Shown here piece by piece: positions 24,902 through 33,992 of a stretch of 64,000 nt of DNA. The stretch comes from Planctomycetales bacterium (lineage in GTDB: Bacteria; Planctomycetota; Planctomycetia; Planctomycetales; Planctomycetaceae): NCBI GenBank assembly GCA_026400835.1, contig JAPLOA010000067.1, positions 1-64,000 on the forward strand. The letters run 5' to 3'. The first letter of the stretch is position 1; every line of letters begins with the position of its first letter. The translations under genes and the position numbers were made by a program. The notes under the pieces were generated by a model. That model saw only the letters and a program-made list of their open reading frames with translations, ran no database searches and had not been told where the DNA came from.

Positions 24902-25999
24902 ATGATGAGATCATCACGCAGGCAGTTTACTCAGGCAATGCTGGGCGCGACGGCAATGACATTATTTGACAATCCGCTGATCAGCCATGCGCGAGCTGCC
25001 GTAAAGGCACCACCAAAGATCAGGATTGGTCAGATTGGCGTGGCTCATGCTCATGCGAACAAGCTGGCGGTTTATCGCAATTCGCCGGACTATGAAGTTG
25101 TGGGAATCTGTGAGCCTGATGAGCAGTTGCGGAAACGGGCCTCAACTCAGGATACGTACAAAGATCTGCCGTGGATGACTCAGGAACAACTTCTGAACGT
25201 CTCTGGGTTGCAGGCTGTGCTTGTCGAAACGGAAGTCAGCAAGCTGTTGGATGTTGCAGAAGTCTGCGTCGCTGCTGGTAAGCATGTACATGTTGATAAG
25301 CCTGCCGGAGAATCCCTTCCTCAGTTTGCAAAGATTCTGGACTCTGCCGCGAAGCAGAAGCTCCTTCTGCAGATGGGATACATGTATCGCTACAACCCCG
25401 GAGTGGTTTTGCTACGGGAGTTTTTGAAGAAAGGCTGGCTGGGGGAGATATTTGAAGTTCACACCGTGATGAGCAAAGTTGTTGATCCCGCAAGCCGCCG
25501 CGAACTGGCTGAGTACCCCGGCGGGATCATGTTTGAACTGGGATGTCACATCATTGATCTGGTCGTCGGAGTTCTGGGAAAACCGGAGCAAGTGCGTGCA
25601 TTTCCGCGGCGTACATCCGGCCACGATGACAACCTGATAGACAATATGCTGGCCGTTTTTGAGTACGAACGAGCAACCGCCACAGTTCGGTCCACCGCTG
25701 TGGAGATCGATGGAGGCAGTCGGCGACACTTCGTTGTGTGTGGTACGGAGGGGACGTTTCACATCCAGCCGCTGGATAATCCGTCCGCCCGAATCACGCT
25801 TTCGAAGGATCGCGGCGGCTATACCAAGGGAACTCAGGATGTGACATTTCCGAAGTATGTTCGGTACGTTGATGACGCTGCCGACATGGCAAAAATCATC
25901 CGCGGCGAAAAGCCCAGCGACTTCGGCCCGGATCATGACCTTGCGGTTCAGAAGTCCGTGTTGCTGGCCAGCGGACTGGAAGCTGATCGTCAGCCATGA
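24902..25999 (+). CDS. Tat-exported Gfo/Idh/MocA-family oxidoreductase
   Basis: A 365-residue protein. ATG 24902 has GGCGGAG at good spacing. The Tat leader is SSRRQFTQAMLGATAM, with cleavage expected after the ARA near residue 32. The Rossmann start is IGQIGVAHAHANK rather than the usual GxGxxG, and the EKP motif appears as VHVDKPAGE. FELGCHIIDLVVGVLG carries the C-terminal histidine/aspartate pair. It diverges from the efflux adaptor gene, leaving 248 bases of shared upstream DNA, and converges with the peptidase gene. The altered nucleotide-binding loop suggests weak or altered cofactor use. Confidence 0.9.
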   Translation: MMRSSRRQFTQAMLGATAMTLFDNPLISHARAAVKAPPKIRIGQIGVAHAHANKLAVYRNSPDYEVVGICEPDEQLRKRASTQDTYKDLPWMTQEQLLNVSGLQAVLVETEVSKLLDVAEVCVAAGKHVHVDKPAGESLPQFAKILDSAAKQKLLLQMGYMYRYNPGVVLLREFLKKGWLGEIFEVHTVMSKVVDPASRRELAEYPGGIMFELGCHIIDLVVGVLGKPEQVRAFPRRTSGHDDNLIDNMLAVFEYERATATVRSTAVEIDGGSRRHFVVCGTEGTFHIQPLDNPSARITLSKDRGGYTKGTQDVTFPKYVRYVDDAADMAKIIRGEKPSDFGPDHDLAVQKSVLLASGLEADRQP

Positions 26000-26090
26000 C
26001 CCCCCAATGGCTATCGAATCATAGCGCGACCAACGTCAGCCAGTTCTGAAGCCAGCAACGCGTACTTCATCAGAGTTGCGCTCCATCGGC

Positions 26091-28310
26091 TTACTTCAAG
26101 CCTCTGCGAATCAGCAAGGCTTCCACCGTGGGTTCACTGCCGCGGAAGGCCTTGTAGGATTCCATTGGTTCGCGGCTGCCGCCTCGGCTGAGAATTTCTT
26201 TGCGGAAGAGGTCACCGTTCTCGCGAGTACATCCACCCAGAGACATCATGCGAGCAAACGCGTCGGCTGCCAGAACTTCACTCCACAGGTACGCATAGTA
26301 GCTCGACGAATAACCGCCCGACCAGATGTGAGCGAAGTAAGCAGTGCGATAACGCGGAGGAACTGGAGCGTAATCGATGCCAAGTTTCTTCAGCGAGTCG
26401 GCTTCGAAAGTTTCTGCATCCGTTGGAATCTCTTCGCTGGTCAGAGAGTGCCATTCCAGATCCAGCAACGCTGCAGAGAGATACTCCAGCGTGTCGAATC
26501 CCTGATTAAACTTGCTGGCCTTGATGACCTTGTCCAGCAGCTCCTTCGGAATCTGTTCTCCGGTTTTATAGTGCTTCGCGTAGTTCGCAAGAATGGCTGG
26601 CTGGATGGCCCAGTCTTCTTCGAAGGTCGACGGGAACTCTACAAAGTCCCGAGGCGTCGCAGTGCCCGAGACAGACGGATAAGTCACGTCTGAAAACATG
26701 CCGTGCAATGCATGTCCCATCTCATGAAATAGTGTGGTCACATTGTCGAAACTGATTAATGCTGGTTCGCCGTCGGCCGGACGAGGAATGTTCAGAACGT
26801 TGACGATCACCGGCTTTTCGTTCAGCAGCGCCGACTGATCCACAAAAGAACTCATCCACGCACCACCGCGCTTGGTATCGCGTTTGAAGAAGTCTCCGTA
26901 GAACAGTCCGATCTGAGAGCCGTCGCTGTCAAGCACATCAAACACACGAACGTCCGGATGATAGACCGGCAGGTCTTTGCGTTCGCGGAACGAGATCCCG
27001 TACAGCTTATTCATCGTGAAGAACACACCATTCTTCAAGACGCTGTCGAGTTCAAAGTAGGGCTTAACGGCCGCTTCATCGACTTCGAATCGGGCTTTGC
27101 GGACCTTCTCTGCGTAGTATTCCCAGTCCCATGGAGCCAGCTCATGATCGACTCCTGATTCCTTGATCATCTTCTCCAGGTCAGCCGCTTCGACTTTGAC
27201 TCGAGCCAATACGCCCGGGACCAGATCGGTCAGCATCTTGCGAGCAGCAGCCGGATTCTCTGCCATCTGATTCTGAAGCTTATACGACGCGTGGTCCTCG
27301 AATCCCAGCAGTTTGGCTCGTTCGGCTCGCAGTTGAGCGATCTCCAGAATCAACGGGCGGTTGTCGATTCCCCCATCGCGGCCGAGACCTCGAAAAGCCG
27401 ACGCCTCCCAGACGCGTTTTCTTAGCGATCGATTGTTGAGCGACGACAGAACCGGCACACGCGTCGTGTTGGTGATCTCCAGAAGGTACTTGCCTTCGAG
27501 TCCTCGTTCTTTCGCTCCCTCGGCGGCTGCGGCAATGTCGGCGGCGTCCATGCCGTCCAATTCTTTGACGTCGCTGACGACGACTGCTCGTTCCTTGCTG
27601 ATGGCCAGCAGGTTTTCTTCGAACTTTGTCTCCAGCTTCGAAAGTTGCTCATTGAGTGATCGAATGCGAGCCTGTTGCTCATCATTCAGCTTTGCTCCAG
27701 CGCGGACGAAGCTTTCGTAATGTTGCTTCAACACCTCGGCCTGCTCGCCATGCAGTTTCAGAGACCCGCGTGAGTCCCACAACCTGGCAACTCGCTCATA
27801 CAACCGACGGTTCAGCAGAATATTGTCGGAATGAGCTGCCTGCAGTGGAGCCAGCTCGGTTTCAATATTCTGCAGGGCGTCGTTCTTGTGAGCAGAAGTG
27901 AGATTCGAAAAGACGTTGCGGACGCGTGTCAGCAAGGCCCCTGACTTTTCGATGGCCACGATGGTATTGTCGAATGTCGGAGCTTCTGTTTGAGATGCAA
28001 TCGCTTCCATCTCAGCCAGTTGTTGTTTCATTCCCGCCATGAAGGCTGGCTGAAAGTGTTCAACTTTGATGACATCGAAGGCTGGCGTATGAAACAGCAA
28101 AGCGCTTGGCGATGAGAACGGATTGTCAGCAGACAGATCGAAAGATGTATTCACAGCAGGTTGGCTCGTGGAAAACGGTTGATTAGCGGGAATAGGCTCA
28201 GCGGCCGACACAGAACCGACGACCATGGCCGCTGCCAGCGCCGAAGCGGCGGTAAGATTCTGTCGGGATTGAAGTGAAAACAGAGCGTTCCGAAACGTCG
28301 CAGAGGTCAT
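26091..28310 (-). CDS. M3-family oligopeptidase (peptidyl-dipeptidase Dcp-like), exported
   Basis: A 739-residue zinc metallopeptidase. I chose ATG 28310, which gives a signal peptide (residues about 12-36 ending SVSAAE). The zinc site is HEMGHALHG (about residue 540) with the downstream glutamate in FPSTFEED, as in Dcp/oligopeptidase A. The C-terminus keeps the substrate-binding YRTAYFAHIWSGGYSSSYYAY, whose tyrosines are diagnostic. These enzymes cleave short peptides; an exported form would act in the periplasm. It ends 15 codons after the conserved FRGSEP motif, so it is complete. Confidence 0.94.
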   Translation of the reverse strand: MTSATFRNALFSLQSRQNLTAASALAAAMVVGSVSAAEPIPANQPFSTSQPAVNTSFDLSADNPFSSPSALLFHTPAFDVIKVEHFQPAFMAGMKQQLAEMEAIASQTEAPTFDNTIVAIEKSGALLTRVRNVFSNLTSAHKNDALQNIETELAPLQAAHSDNILLNRRLYERVARLWDSRGSLKLHGEQAEVLKQHYESFVRAGAKLNDEQQARIRSLNEQLSKLETKFEENLLAISKERAVVVSDVKELDGMDAADIAAAAEGAKERGLEGKYLLEITNTTRVPVLSSLNNRSLRKRVWEASAFRGLGRDGGIDNRPLILEIAQLRAERAKLLGFEDHASYKLQNQMAENPAAARKMLTDLVPGVLARVKVEAADLEKMIKESGVDHELAPWDWEYYAEKVRKARFEVDEAAVKPYFELDSVLKNGVFFTMNKLYGISFRERKDLPVYHPDVRVFDVLDSDGSQIGLFYGDFFKRDTKRGGAWMSSFVDQSALLNEKPVIVNVLNIPRPADGEPALISFDNVTTLFHEMGHALHGMFSDVTYPSVSGTATPRDFVEFPSTFEEDWAIQPAILANYAKHYKTGEQIPKELLDKVIKASKFNQGFDTLEYLSAALLDLEWHSLTSEEIPTDAETFEADSLKKLGIDYAPVPPRYRTAYFAHIWSGGYSSSYYAYLWSEVLAADAFARMMSLGGCTRENGDLFRKEILSRGGSREPMESYKAFRGSEPTVEALLIRRGLK

Positions 28311-28448
28311 GGCGTTTTTCCCCGTTGATGAAGAGTGCCGAATTCCAGAACTCGGCCAATCAGCGATGACGAAGTGTAATGTGGTTTCCGCCGCTTGTCT
28401 GCTCAGGCGACGATGAAGCCGCTCGCATCGCAAGAGTTGCGCGTTTGA

Positions 28449-29765
28449 CTATGGACGAATTTCCATCAGCGGCTCTGTCGTGATTCTGACATCATCCACA
28501 AACAATGTCGCTGGCTCATCTCCGAAAGAGTGGGCGGAGATGCCAACTTCCAGACTGTCATACATCATGCCTCGGAATGGCAGAGTCGGCCCGTGGCTAT
28601 CGACGACCAACTGTTCGTCCTGCCAGACCTGAACATGTCCCTCATCTGGATGCAGGAACACGTGCCACGTCACCTGAACCCATTGATCGGTTGGAAAATC
28701 AACTTTTGCTTCAGAAGCCTGACGATATTTGGGCTTCTTCAGGGCCTTCAGTTCGACACCCAGTTCCTGACCATCAAACAGCATGAGTCTGATCCCCGGT
28801 GACTCCTTCACTTCTCGCCCTTCAAGATCCGCCAGTGTGAATGGTCGAGTCGGCCCATCGATACGGAACCACGCCTGAAACCAGAAGTGTTCGTTCTGTT
28901 CGAAGTAAACAAAGCCTGTACCAAGCGATGCCTTTGCGCAGGCCATGCGAGCTGACTTCGCCGGGCAAAAGCAGCGCAGGGACTGCTGACCGCTGTGAGC
29001 ATGAAGCTTTGATGGACCGACAGAAGCATCAAGGAATCCAGCTTTAGCATTCAGAATCTGATTGCGGAGATCAACGTAATCGGAGACGGCTGGTGTCTGA
29101 GGTGTTTGCAGAGTGAACTCGGTCCACTTGCGTTCTTCCCCAATCAGCGATCGCAGGCCATCGACGTCTTCAGGCACATCTTCGAATCCATCGGCAAACT
29201 CTTTCAGTAACTGATAACGTTTGCCCGAATCAGGGTCGACGCGGAAGACTGTCTCTCCCTCTTTCACGATGTTGCGAGCGATACTCTCGGGATCAAAAAC
29301 GCGATCGACCCACGTCCACGTGCCACGTTCGCTGATGATTCGAAAAACGTTTCCGTCATCAGCCAGAACGTACGGAACGCCTTCGAGTGTTGTTGTGCGC
29401 AGAATTCTGTCTGCCGGATAAGCCTGCACTTCTTCAGGCTTCTGCAGCTGAGGCATGACAACCACAATCAGCAGCACGGCTCCGATCAGCAGGATCCATC
29501 GTTTTGAGCGAGACTTCACAGGGAGTTGCTCCAGCAGGTGAGGTTTTTTGTCAGCAGGCGAGTTAACGCATTCAGGATGGACCAGGGGCTCGCGTCCACC
29601 AAAGCCTGTTTCGTGACTACGATGATAATCTTCGATCGCACTATGATCCGCGAGCAGGATTTCATTAAAATCGCCGCGGGCTGAATCAACCCCGGCGAAC
29701 GGTTGGGCGTCAGCCTTCCGTGTAGTACCGTTGGTGCGGCGGAAGCTCTCTATTTCCCGATACAA
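28449..29765 (-). CDS. Membrane-anchored protein with lectin-like (concanavalin-type) extracytoplasmic domain
   Basis: A 438-residue protein: about 90 residues of polar cytoplasmic sequence, one membrane helix (WILLIGAVLLIVVVMP, residues 89-105) and a large extracytoplasmic part. The last 220 residues read as a jelly-roll of the concanavalin A/laminin-G kind (WFQAWFRIDG, VTWHVFLHPDEGHVQVWQD), often found in glycan-binding proteins and lyases; no catalytic site is recognised. No good ATG exists, so the start is taken at TTG 29765, which overlaps the end of mnmE by 16 bases; this start is uncertain. Co-transcription with mnmE is likely. Confidence 0.75.
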   Translation of the reverse strand: MYREIESFRRTNGTTRKADAQPFAGVDSARGDFNEILLADHSAIEDYHRSHETGFGGREPLVHPECVNSPADKKPHLLEQLPVKSRSKRWILLIGAVLLIVVVMPQLQKPEEVQAYPADRILRTTTLEGVPYVLADDGNVFRIISERGTWTWVDRVFDPESIARNIVKEGETVFRVDPDSGKRYQLLKEFADGFEDVPEDVDGLRSLIGEERKWTEFTLQTPQTPAVSDYVDLRNQILNAKAGFLDASVGPSKLHAHSGQQSLRCFCPAKSARMACAKASLGTGFVYFEQNEHFWFQAWFRIDGPTRPFTLADLEGREVKESPGIRLMLFDGQELGVELKALKKPKYRQASEAKVDFPTDQWVQVTWHVFLHPDEGHVQVWQDEQLVVDSHGPTLPFRGMMYDSLEVGISAHSFGDEPATLFVDDVRITTEPLMEIRP

Positions 29766-31147
29766 AAATTACTGAAGATGTGGTCCAGAATATCGTCAGT
29801 GTAGACATCACCCAGGATCGTACCTAGTTCATGCAGTGCGGAGCGAATCTCCATGCAGATCAGTTCGTCGCCGTGATTCGCCTGGGTTGCCGTGAGAGCG
29901 TGGCTTAGTGATTGCGTGGCTTGCTGCAGACTATCGCGACAACGTACAGCCGTTGTTCCGAGCAGCTCGCTGCGAGATGCGTTAGCGGAGTTCAAACACG
30001 CCCGAATCGTCTCGCGCAGAGCTTCGATGTTATGACCCGTTTCCGCGCTCACGCACAAGGCGCTGCGAATCGTAGCGTCGGATTCATCCGACGGACCTTC
30101 TGTCGTCAAATCGATCCGAGTCAGCACATGAATCATGGCCGACGATTGCTTCGCCGCGAGCCTGCGAAGTTGCTCGTCTTCCGCTTTGTCTTTATCAGAA
30201 AGATCCGCGGCGGTACACCAGACGACAAGATCCGAGGCTGAGACCTGTTCACCGCGGAGCTCCTGAGCACGTTCCATGATCAGATCGGCCGCATCTTCCC
30301 AGCCAGCGGTGTCGATTATTTCTATGTCCATCGAATCCAGCGGCAGCGTGGCCGTGAGATAATCTCTGGTCGTCCCGGCGATTGGTGAGACGATCGCCTT
30401 TTGCTGTCCGATTAGTCGATTAAACAGAGTACTCTTGCCGGCATTCGGCAGCCCCGCCAAAACAACTCGGCGACGATATCCGGCTGGCAATCGGCTGGCG
30501 GAGTCCTCGGCCAATTGTCGCACAACGAGCAACGCTTCCTGCAGCCGACGAGCAATCTCGGACTTCGTAATGAACTCAATATCTTCTTCAACGAAATCCA
30601 GGCCCGCCTCAAGATCTCCCAGAAGTGCAATCAGATCAGCTCGCACCTGACCCAGCCGAGACGTCATTCGGCCACCAAGCTGAGACAGTGCCTTCTGGAG
30701 TTCTTCATGATCCGTCGCTTCGATGACACCCAGCACCGCTTCCGCTTGCAGCAGGTCAATGCGGCCTGAAAGAAACGCCCGCAGCGTAAACTCTCCTCGC
30801 CGAGCCAGTCGAGCACCCTTTTCACAAAGGTGCTCAATCGTGGCCTCCAACAGCGGAGGCGAGCCGATCAGATGGAACTCGGCCATCGGCTGGCCCGTGT
30901 AACTTCGCTTTGTCGGCCAGAACATCAACGCGACCGGCACGGGAACAATGATTGAGGACAGTTCCAGTTGTCCTGTGAATCGTCGAGGCAATTTCGACGA
31001 ACACCAACTGTTCGAGTTTTCATCCGGGCGAAACAACTCTGCTACAACATCTGCGGTTGCTATTCCACTGACCCGTACAATCCCGCGCAGGGCGGAGCCG
31101 GGAGGTGAAGCAAGGGCAACAATGGTGTCATCAAGGTCAAGTGGCAT
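29750..31147 (-). CDS. mnmE: tRNA modification GTPase MnmE
   Basis: A 465-residue protein starting at ATG 31147 (MPLDLDDTIVALASPPG). It has the N-terminal formyl-THF-binding domain, the G domain inserted in the helical domain (GLPNAGKST, GTTRDY, DTAGWED) and the diagnostic C-terminal FCIGK, whose cysteine is conserved in MnmE. With MnmG it makes the 5-carboxymethylaminomethyl group on wobble uridine. mnmG is not in the window. Confidence 0.97.
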   Translation of the reverse strand: MPLDLDDTIVALASPPGSALRGIVRVSGIATADVVAELFRPDENSNSWCSSKLPRRFTGQLELSSIIVPVPVALMFWPTKRSYTGQPMAEFHLIGSPPLLEATIEHLCEKGARLARRGEFTLRAFLSGRIDLLQAEAVLGVIEATDHEELQKALSQLGGRMTSRLGQVRADLIALLGDLEAGLDFVEEDIEFITKSEIARRLQEALLVVRQLAEDSASRLPAGYRRRVVLAGLPNAGKSTLFNRLIGQQKAIVSPIAGTTRDYLTATLPLDSMDIEIIDTAGWEDAADLIMERAQELRGEQVSASDLVVWCTAADLSDKDKAEDEQLRRLAAKQSSAMIHVLTRIDLTTEGPSDESDATIRSALCVSAETGHNIEALRETIRACLNSANASRSELLGTTAVRCRDSLQQATQSLSHALTATQANHGDELICMEIRSALHELGTILGDVYTDDILDHIFSNFCIGK

Positions 31148-31220
31148 GAATGCACTGTAGAGCCAGGAGTCGCAACACAGAAGCGAATGAATTGGCGGCT
31201 CGTGGGATGAGCGTAGCATG

Positions 31221-31380
31221 TAGCCCCACGCTTCAGCGTGGGGCAAGTAGCCACAGACACAGACCGGCGCAGAACAGCGGAAAGTGCCTTGTGTTTTGGA
31301 CGTGGTGAATCTGCTCCGGCCGTATTCACGGCCCTGTTGACGGGGATGCTCATTAACCCCACGCTGAAGCTTGGGGCTAC
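31221..31380. repeat. Family E hairpins (two facing copies)
   Basis: TAGCCCCACGCTTCAGCG-TGGGG at 31221-31244 is a self-complementary hairpin. CCCCACGCTGAAGCTTGGGG at 31357-31376 is its inverted relative. The pair brackets 112 bases of unknown sequence. Confidence 0.75.
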
Positions 31381-31587
31381 GCGCTACCGCCGCATTCGCG
31401 GCGAATCTCAGGGACTGAGGTTTGTCACATGGTTAGGAAGGGTGGCACGGCTACGGCCAGCCGCACGGTTATGGCCGGTCTCCTGACCGAGCCACTCGTT
31501 CCGACCGGCACTGTCTCCTGTGCTGGTTGTTCTCGATAGGCAACCGGTGGACTCCGCGAGTAGCCGGTTGATCTAATGCGTTTTCAC

Positions 31588-31658
31588 AACCCGAAACATG
31601 AGTGAGGGATAAAGATTACGGAGTTTTCAACAACAATCCCTCGCTGCCGCAGCGGGTT
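31588..31658. repeat. Inverted repeat, family C, copy 2
   Basis: AACCCGAAACATGAGTGAGG faces ATCCCTCGCTGCCGCAGCGG across 71 bases, the same layout as at 23357-23434. It lies just downstream of the FabZ-like gene on the minus strand. Confidence 0.75.
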
Positions 31659-31677
31659 AGAGATTAAATCAACGTCA

Positions 31678-32109
31678 CTATGCCTCCATCGCCGCGGCGG
31701 TGCAGACGAATTCGAGGCGAGCAGTGACTTTGCCGTCGACAGAGCATTTGCCCTTCAAATAGAAGGCATTGGCAACTCGCTCTGTCAGCTCCACGTTCAG
31801 CTCGATGGTTTCCCCCGGCCGAATCATCTTGCGGAACTGGACGTTGTTAAGTCGCGTGACGACGGGAACTTCATCTGATCCGGTCGGGACTAACTTTGAA
31901 ATTAGTACCGCTCCGGCCTGAAAGCAGGCTTCACATTGCAGCACTCCCGGGAAGACCGGGAAGGCCGGATAATGGCCCTGAAAGACCGGCAAGGATTCCT
32001 TAAGGACTTTGCGAGCCACGATATGTGTTTCGCTGATCTCGGTGACTTCATCCAGCCACAAAAACGGATCACGATGAGGAATGCAGGCTTTGATTTCGTC
32101 GGTGTTCAC
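31678..32109 (-). CDS. FabZ-like 3-hydroxyacyl-ACP dehydratase
   Basis: A 143-residue hot-dog-fold protein. I chose GTG 32109, giving VNTDEIKACIPHRDPF, the usual FabZ beginning; a TTG at 32169 would add 20 residues. The catalytic histidine is in IPHRDPFLWLDEV and the acid in GHYPAFPVFPGVLQCEA, both placed as in FabZ. FabZ has QAG...L after this; here CFQAGAVLI agrees. It dehydrates hydroxyacyl-ACP in fatty acid synthesis, or acts in a related acyl pathway. It stands alone here, downstream of the NtrC-like regulator. Confidence 0.88.
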   Translation of the reverse strand: MNTDEIKACIPHRDPFLWLDEVTEISETHIVARKVLKESLPVFQGHYPAFPVFPGVLQCEACFQAGAVLISKLVPTGSDEVPVVTRLNNVQFRKMIRPGETIELNVELTERVANAFYLKGKCSVDGKVTARLEFVCTAAAMEA

Positions 32110-32222
32110 GGGCGAAGCCAGAAAAATTTCAGGGAGTAATGTGAGTACCAAAGAGACAAGCCGGGACAAATTTCATCCCGGCCTGTGTCAGGCAAACAGA
32201 GTGATTGCAGTTACCGACGGCC

Positions 32223-33563
32223 TTACAGCTCGATCTTCAGTTCTTCGATCTTGCGATATAGACTCGACAAGCCCAGTTTCAAGCGGCGAGCCGCCTCTTT
32301 CTTGTCCGGGCACTGACGAAGAACTCGCGTGATGTGCAGGCGTTCGTAGTGTCGCAGAGCCGAACGCAGATCGTCGGTGTCTGGCAATGAAGATCCACCG
32401 CCCAATAGATCCGGCGGAAGGTCGTTCGGAGTAATCTCTTCGCCTTCGCACATCATGACGGCTCGTTCGATCGCGTTATCCAGCTGGCGAACGTTGCCCT
32501 TCCAATGCGCGGCCATCAAAGTGCGAATCGACTCACTTGTCGCACCAGAGACGCGTTTACCCATGGCTTCGCGATGGCGGACGATGAAGTATTCGACCAG
32601 TTCCGGAATGTCGTCGAGACGTTCTCGCAGTGCGGGAATACGAATCTTGACGCCATCCAGACGATAAAACAGATCTTCCTGGAAGTTACCGTCAGTCACT
32701 TCCTGGCTTAGATCACGAGATGTTGCGGCAATGATACGAGCCTGAACCTTGACGGGCTTGGCACCGCCAACCGGAGTGACTTCCTGATACTCGATTGCTC
32801 GCAGGATTTCAGACTGAGTTCCCGGCGGCAGCTGAGCGATCTCGTCGAGGAACACTGTTCCGGTTCCAGCAGTGACGAGGGCACCTTCCTGCCCGTCTTT
32901 GTTTCCGAAAAGCTGAGTTTCCAGCAATTCGACAGGTCGAGTTCCACAGCTCACAGCCAGAAATTTTTCGTCCTTGTTTGGACCGGCCACATGGATTTCG
33001 CGAGCGAACAGTTCCTTGCCCGTGCCGGTTTCTCCAACCAGCAGAACGTTTGAATTTGTGGCCGCGACTTTGCGAATGGTCTTCAGCAGTTCCTGAAGAG
33101 CATGGCTGGACCCCACAACCTGATCAAAGCCCGCGCTGCGAGCCAGGTCGTTGCGGAGTCGTTGATTTTCGCGATAGAGATCCTGGAACTTGAAGAGTCG
33201 TTGCAGACGCTTTACCAGTTCTTCAAAGCGAACGGGTTTTACGAGATAGTCGAAGGCTCCGGCGGTGAACGCTTCCACGGCATTTTCGACGGTCGCGTAC
33301 GCGGAGATAATCAGCACGAACATCGCTGGATTGATGCGATGCAACTGGCGAAGGACTTTTACGCCATCACCGTCGGGAAGTTGAATGTCACAAATCCCGA
33401 CATCGTAATCACGTTCCTGAGCCACACGGATGGCTTCGGCCGCAGTTCCGGCGGTACGGACTTCAAAACCTTCACCCATCAGGAACTCCGCCAGAGTTTC
33501 CCGAATGATGGGCTCATCTTCAACAACCAAAATCGACTTTCGCTGAGCGATAGTTCCAGACAC
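32223..33563 (-). CDS. NtrC-like AAA+ response regulator lacking the GAFTGA loop
   Basis: A 446-residue response regulator starting at GTG 33563. The receiver domain (residues 10-125) has the phospho-aspartate in CDIQLPDGDG and the lysine in LVKPVRF. The AAA+ domain (about 145-375) has Walker A GETGTGKE and Walker B VFLDEIAQLP, and the C-terminal Fis-type helix-turn-helix ends SSLYRKIEELKIEL. Between the LFG motif and Walker B there are only 24 residues where NtrC has about 32, and the sigma-54-contacting GAFTGA is absent (reads DGQEGALVTAG). It may therefore control sigma-70-type promoters or act without opening sigma-54 complexes. No partner histidine kinase is adjacent. Confidence 0.92.
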   Translation of the reverse strand: MSGTIAQRKSILVVEDEPIIRETLAEFLMGEGFEVRTAGTAAEAIRVAQERDYDVGICDIQLPDGDGVKVLRQLHRINPAMFVLIISAYATVENAVEAFTAGAFDYLVKPVRFEELVKRLQRLFKFQDLYRENQRLRNDLARSAGFDQVVGSSHALQELLKTIRKVAATNSNVLLVGETGTGKELFAREIHVAGPNKDEKFLAVSCGTRPVELLETQLFGNKDGQEGALVTAGTGTVFLDEIAQLPPGTQSEILRAIEYQEVTPVGGAKPVKVQARIIAATSRDLSQEVTDGNFQEDLFYRLDGVKIRIPALRERLDDIPELVEYFIVRHREAMGKRVSGATSESIRTLMAAHWKGNVRQLDNAIERAVMMCEGEEITPNDLPPDLLGGGSSLPDTDDLRSALRHYERLHITRVLRQCPDKKEAARRLKLGLSSLYRKIEELKIEL

Positions 33564-33992
33564 GGTCTTCAGACTCCGAACTACAGACGCGGATTTACCG
33601 GGCGCCGCACACCAGGGCGGCAGCAGAGTTCCGCACAGAACAACCGGCGTTATGGTGTTAAACCGGCTCGGTTTACAAACGAAAAACGCTCGCCAGCGAG
33701 ACCATTCTCACGCGCTGCATCTTCCGACTGCCACGATTGTAGCGAAAACCCTCAGGCAGACGAACTGTGCACACAAATGTCACTCAGGTTTCCGGCACGA
33801 AGGCCCAAAATGAGCCATTCAACCGGTAAATCCCGCTCTGCTGCCATGATTTGAGTTATCGAACCGTACCCCCGTGGATGTCAGGCGAGGGTGTTTCCCC
33901 ATGATTCTTGTCGCGTTGACGAGCAGCAGACGAGTAATCATCATCCCTGCGATCCTCCGATTGTTCTCGTCGAATAGACTACCGAGTGCCCC
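33564..33992. other. 429-base intergenic region
   Basis: Divergent promoter region between the NtrC-like regulator (minus) and the phosphoesterase (plus). I see no RNA gene, repeat or conserved motif in it. Confidence 0.5.

Larger units (their letters stand above)
31148..31677. other. 530-base gap without a gene, rich in repeats
   Basis: No credible coding frame. It holds a pair of family E hairpins (31221-31244, 31357-31380), a GC-rich stretch with repeated GGCCAGCC/GGCCGG words around 31440-31530, and a family C inverted repeat (31588-31658). It looks like a landing zone for small mobile or palindromic elements between mnmE and the FabZ-like gene. Confidence 0.7.

Noticed and set aside
26000-26090. 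Short protein-like minus-strand run (ending LADVGRAMIR) after the M3 peptidase gene
   Set aside because: Only about 28 codons, in a different frame from a peptidase that is already complete; most likely chance.
33102-33854. 250-codon plus-strand open frame
   Set aside because: Antisense to the NtrC-like regulator, whose motifs are unambiguous; the product has no recognisable pattern.
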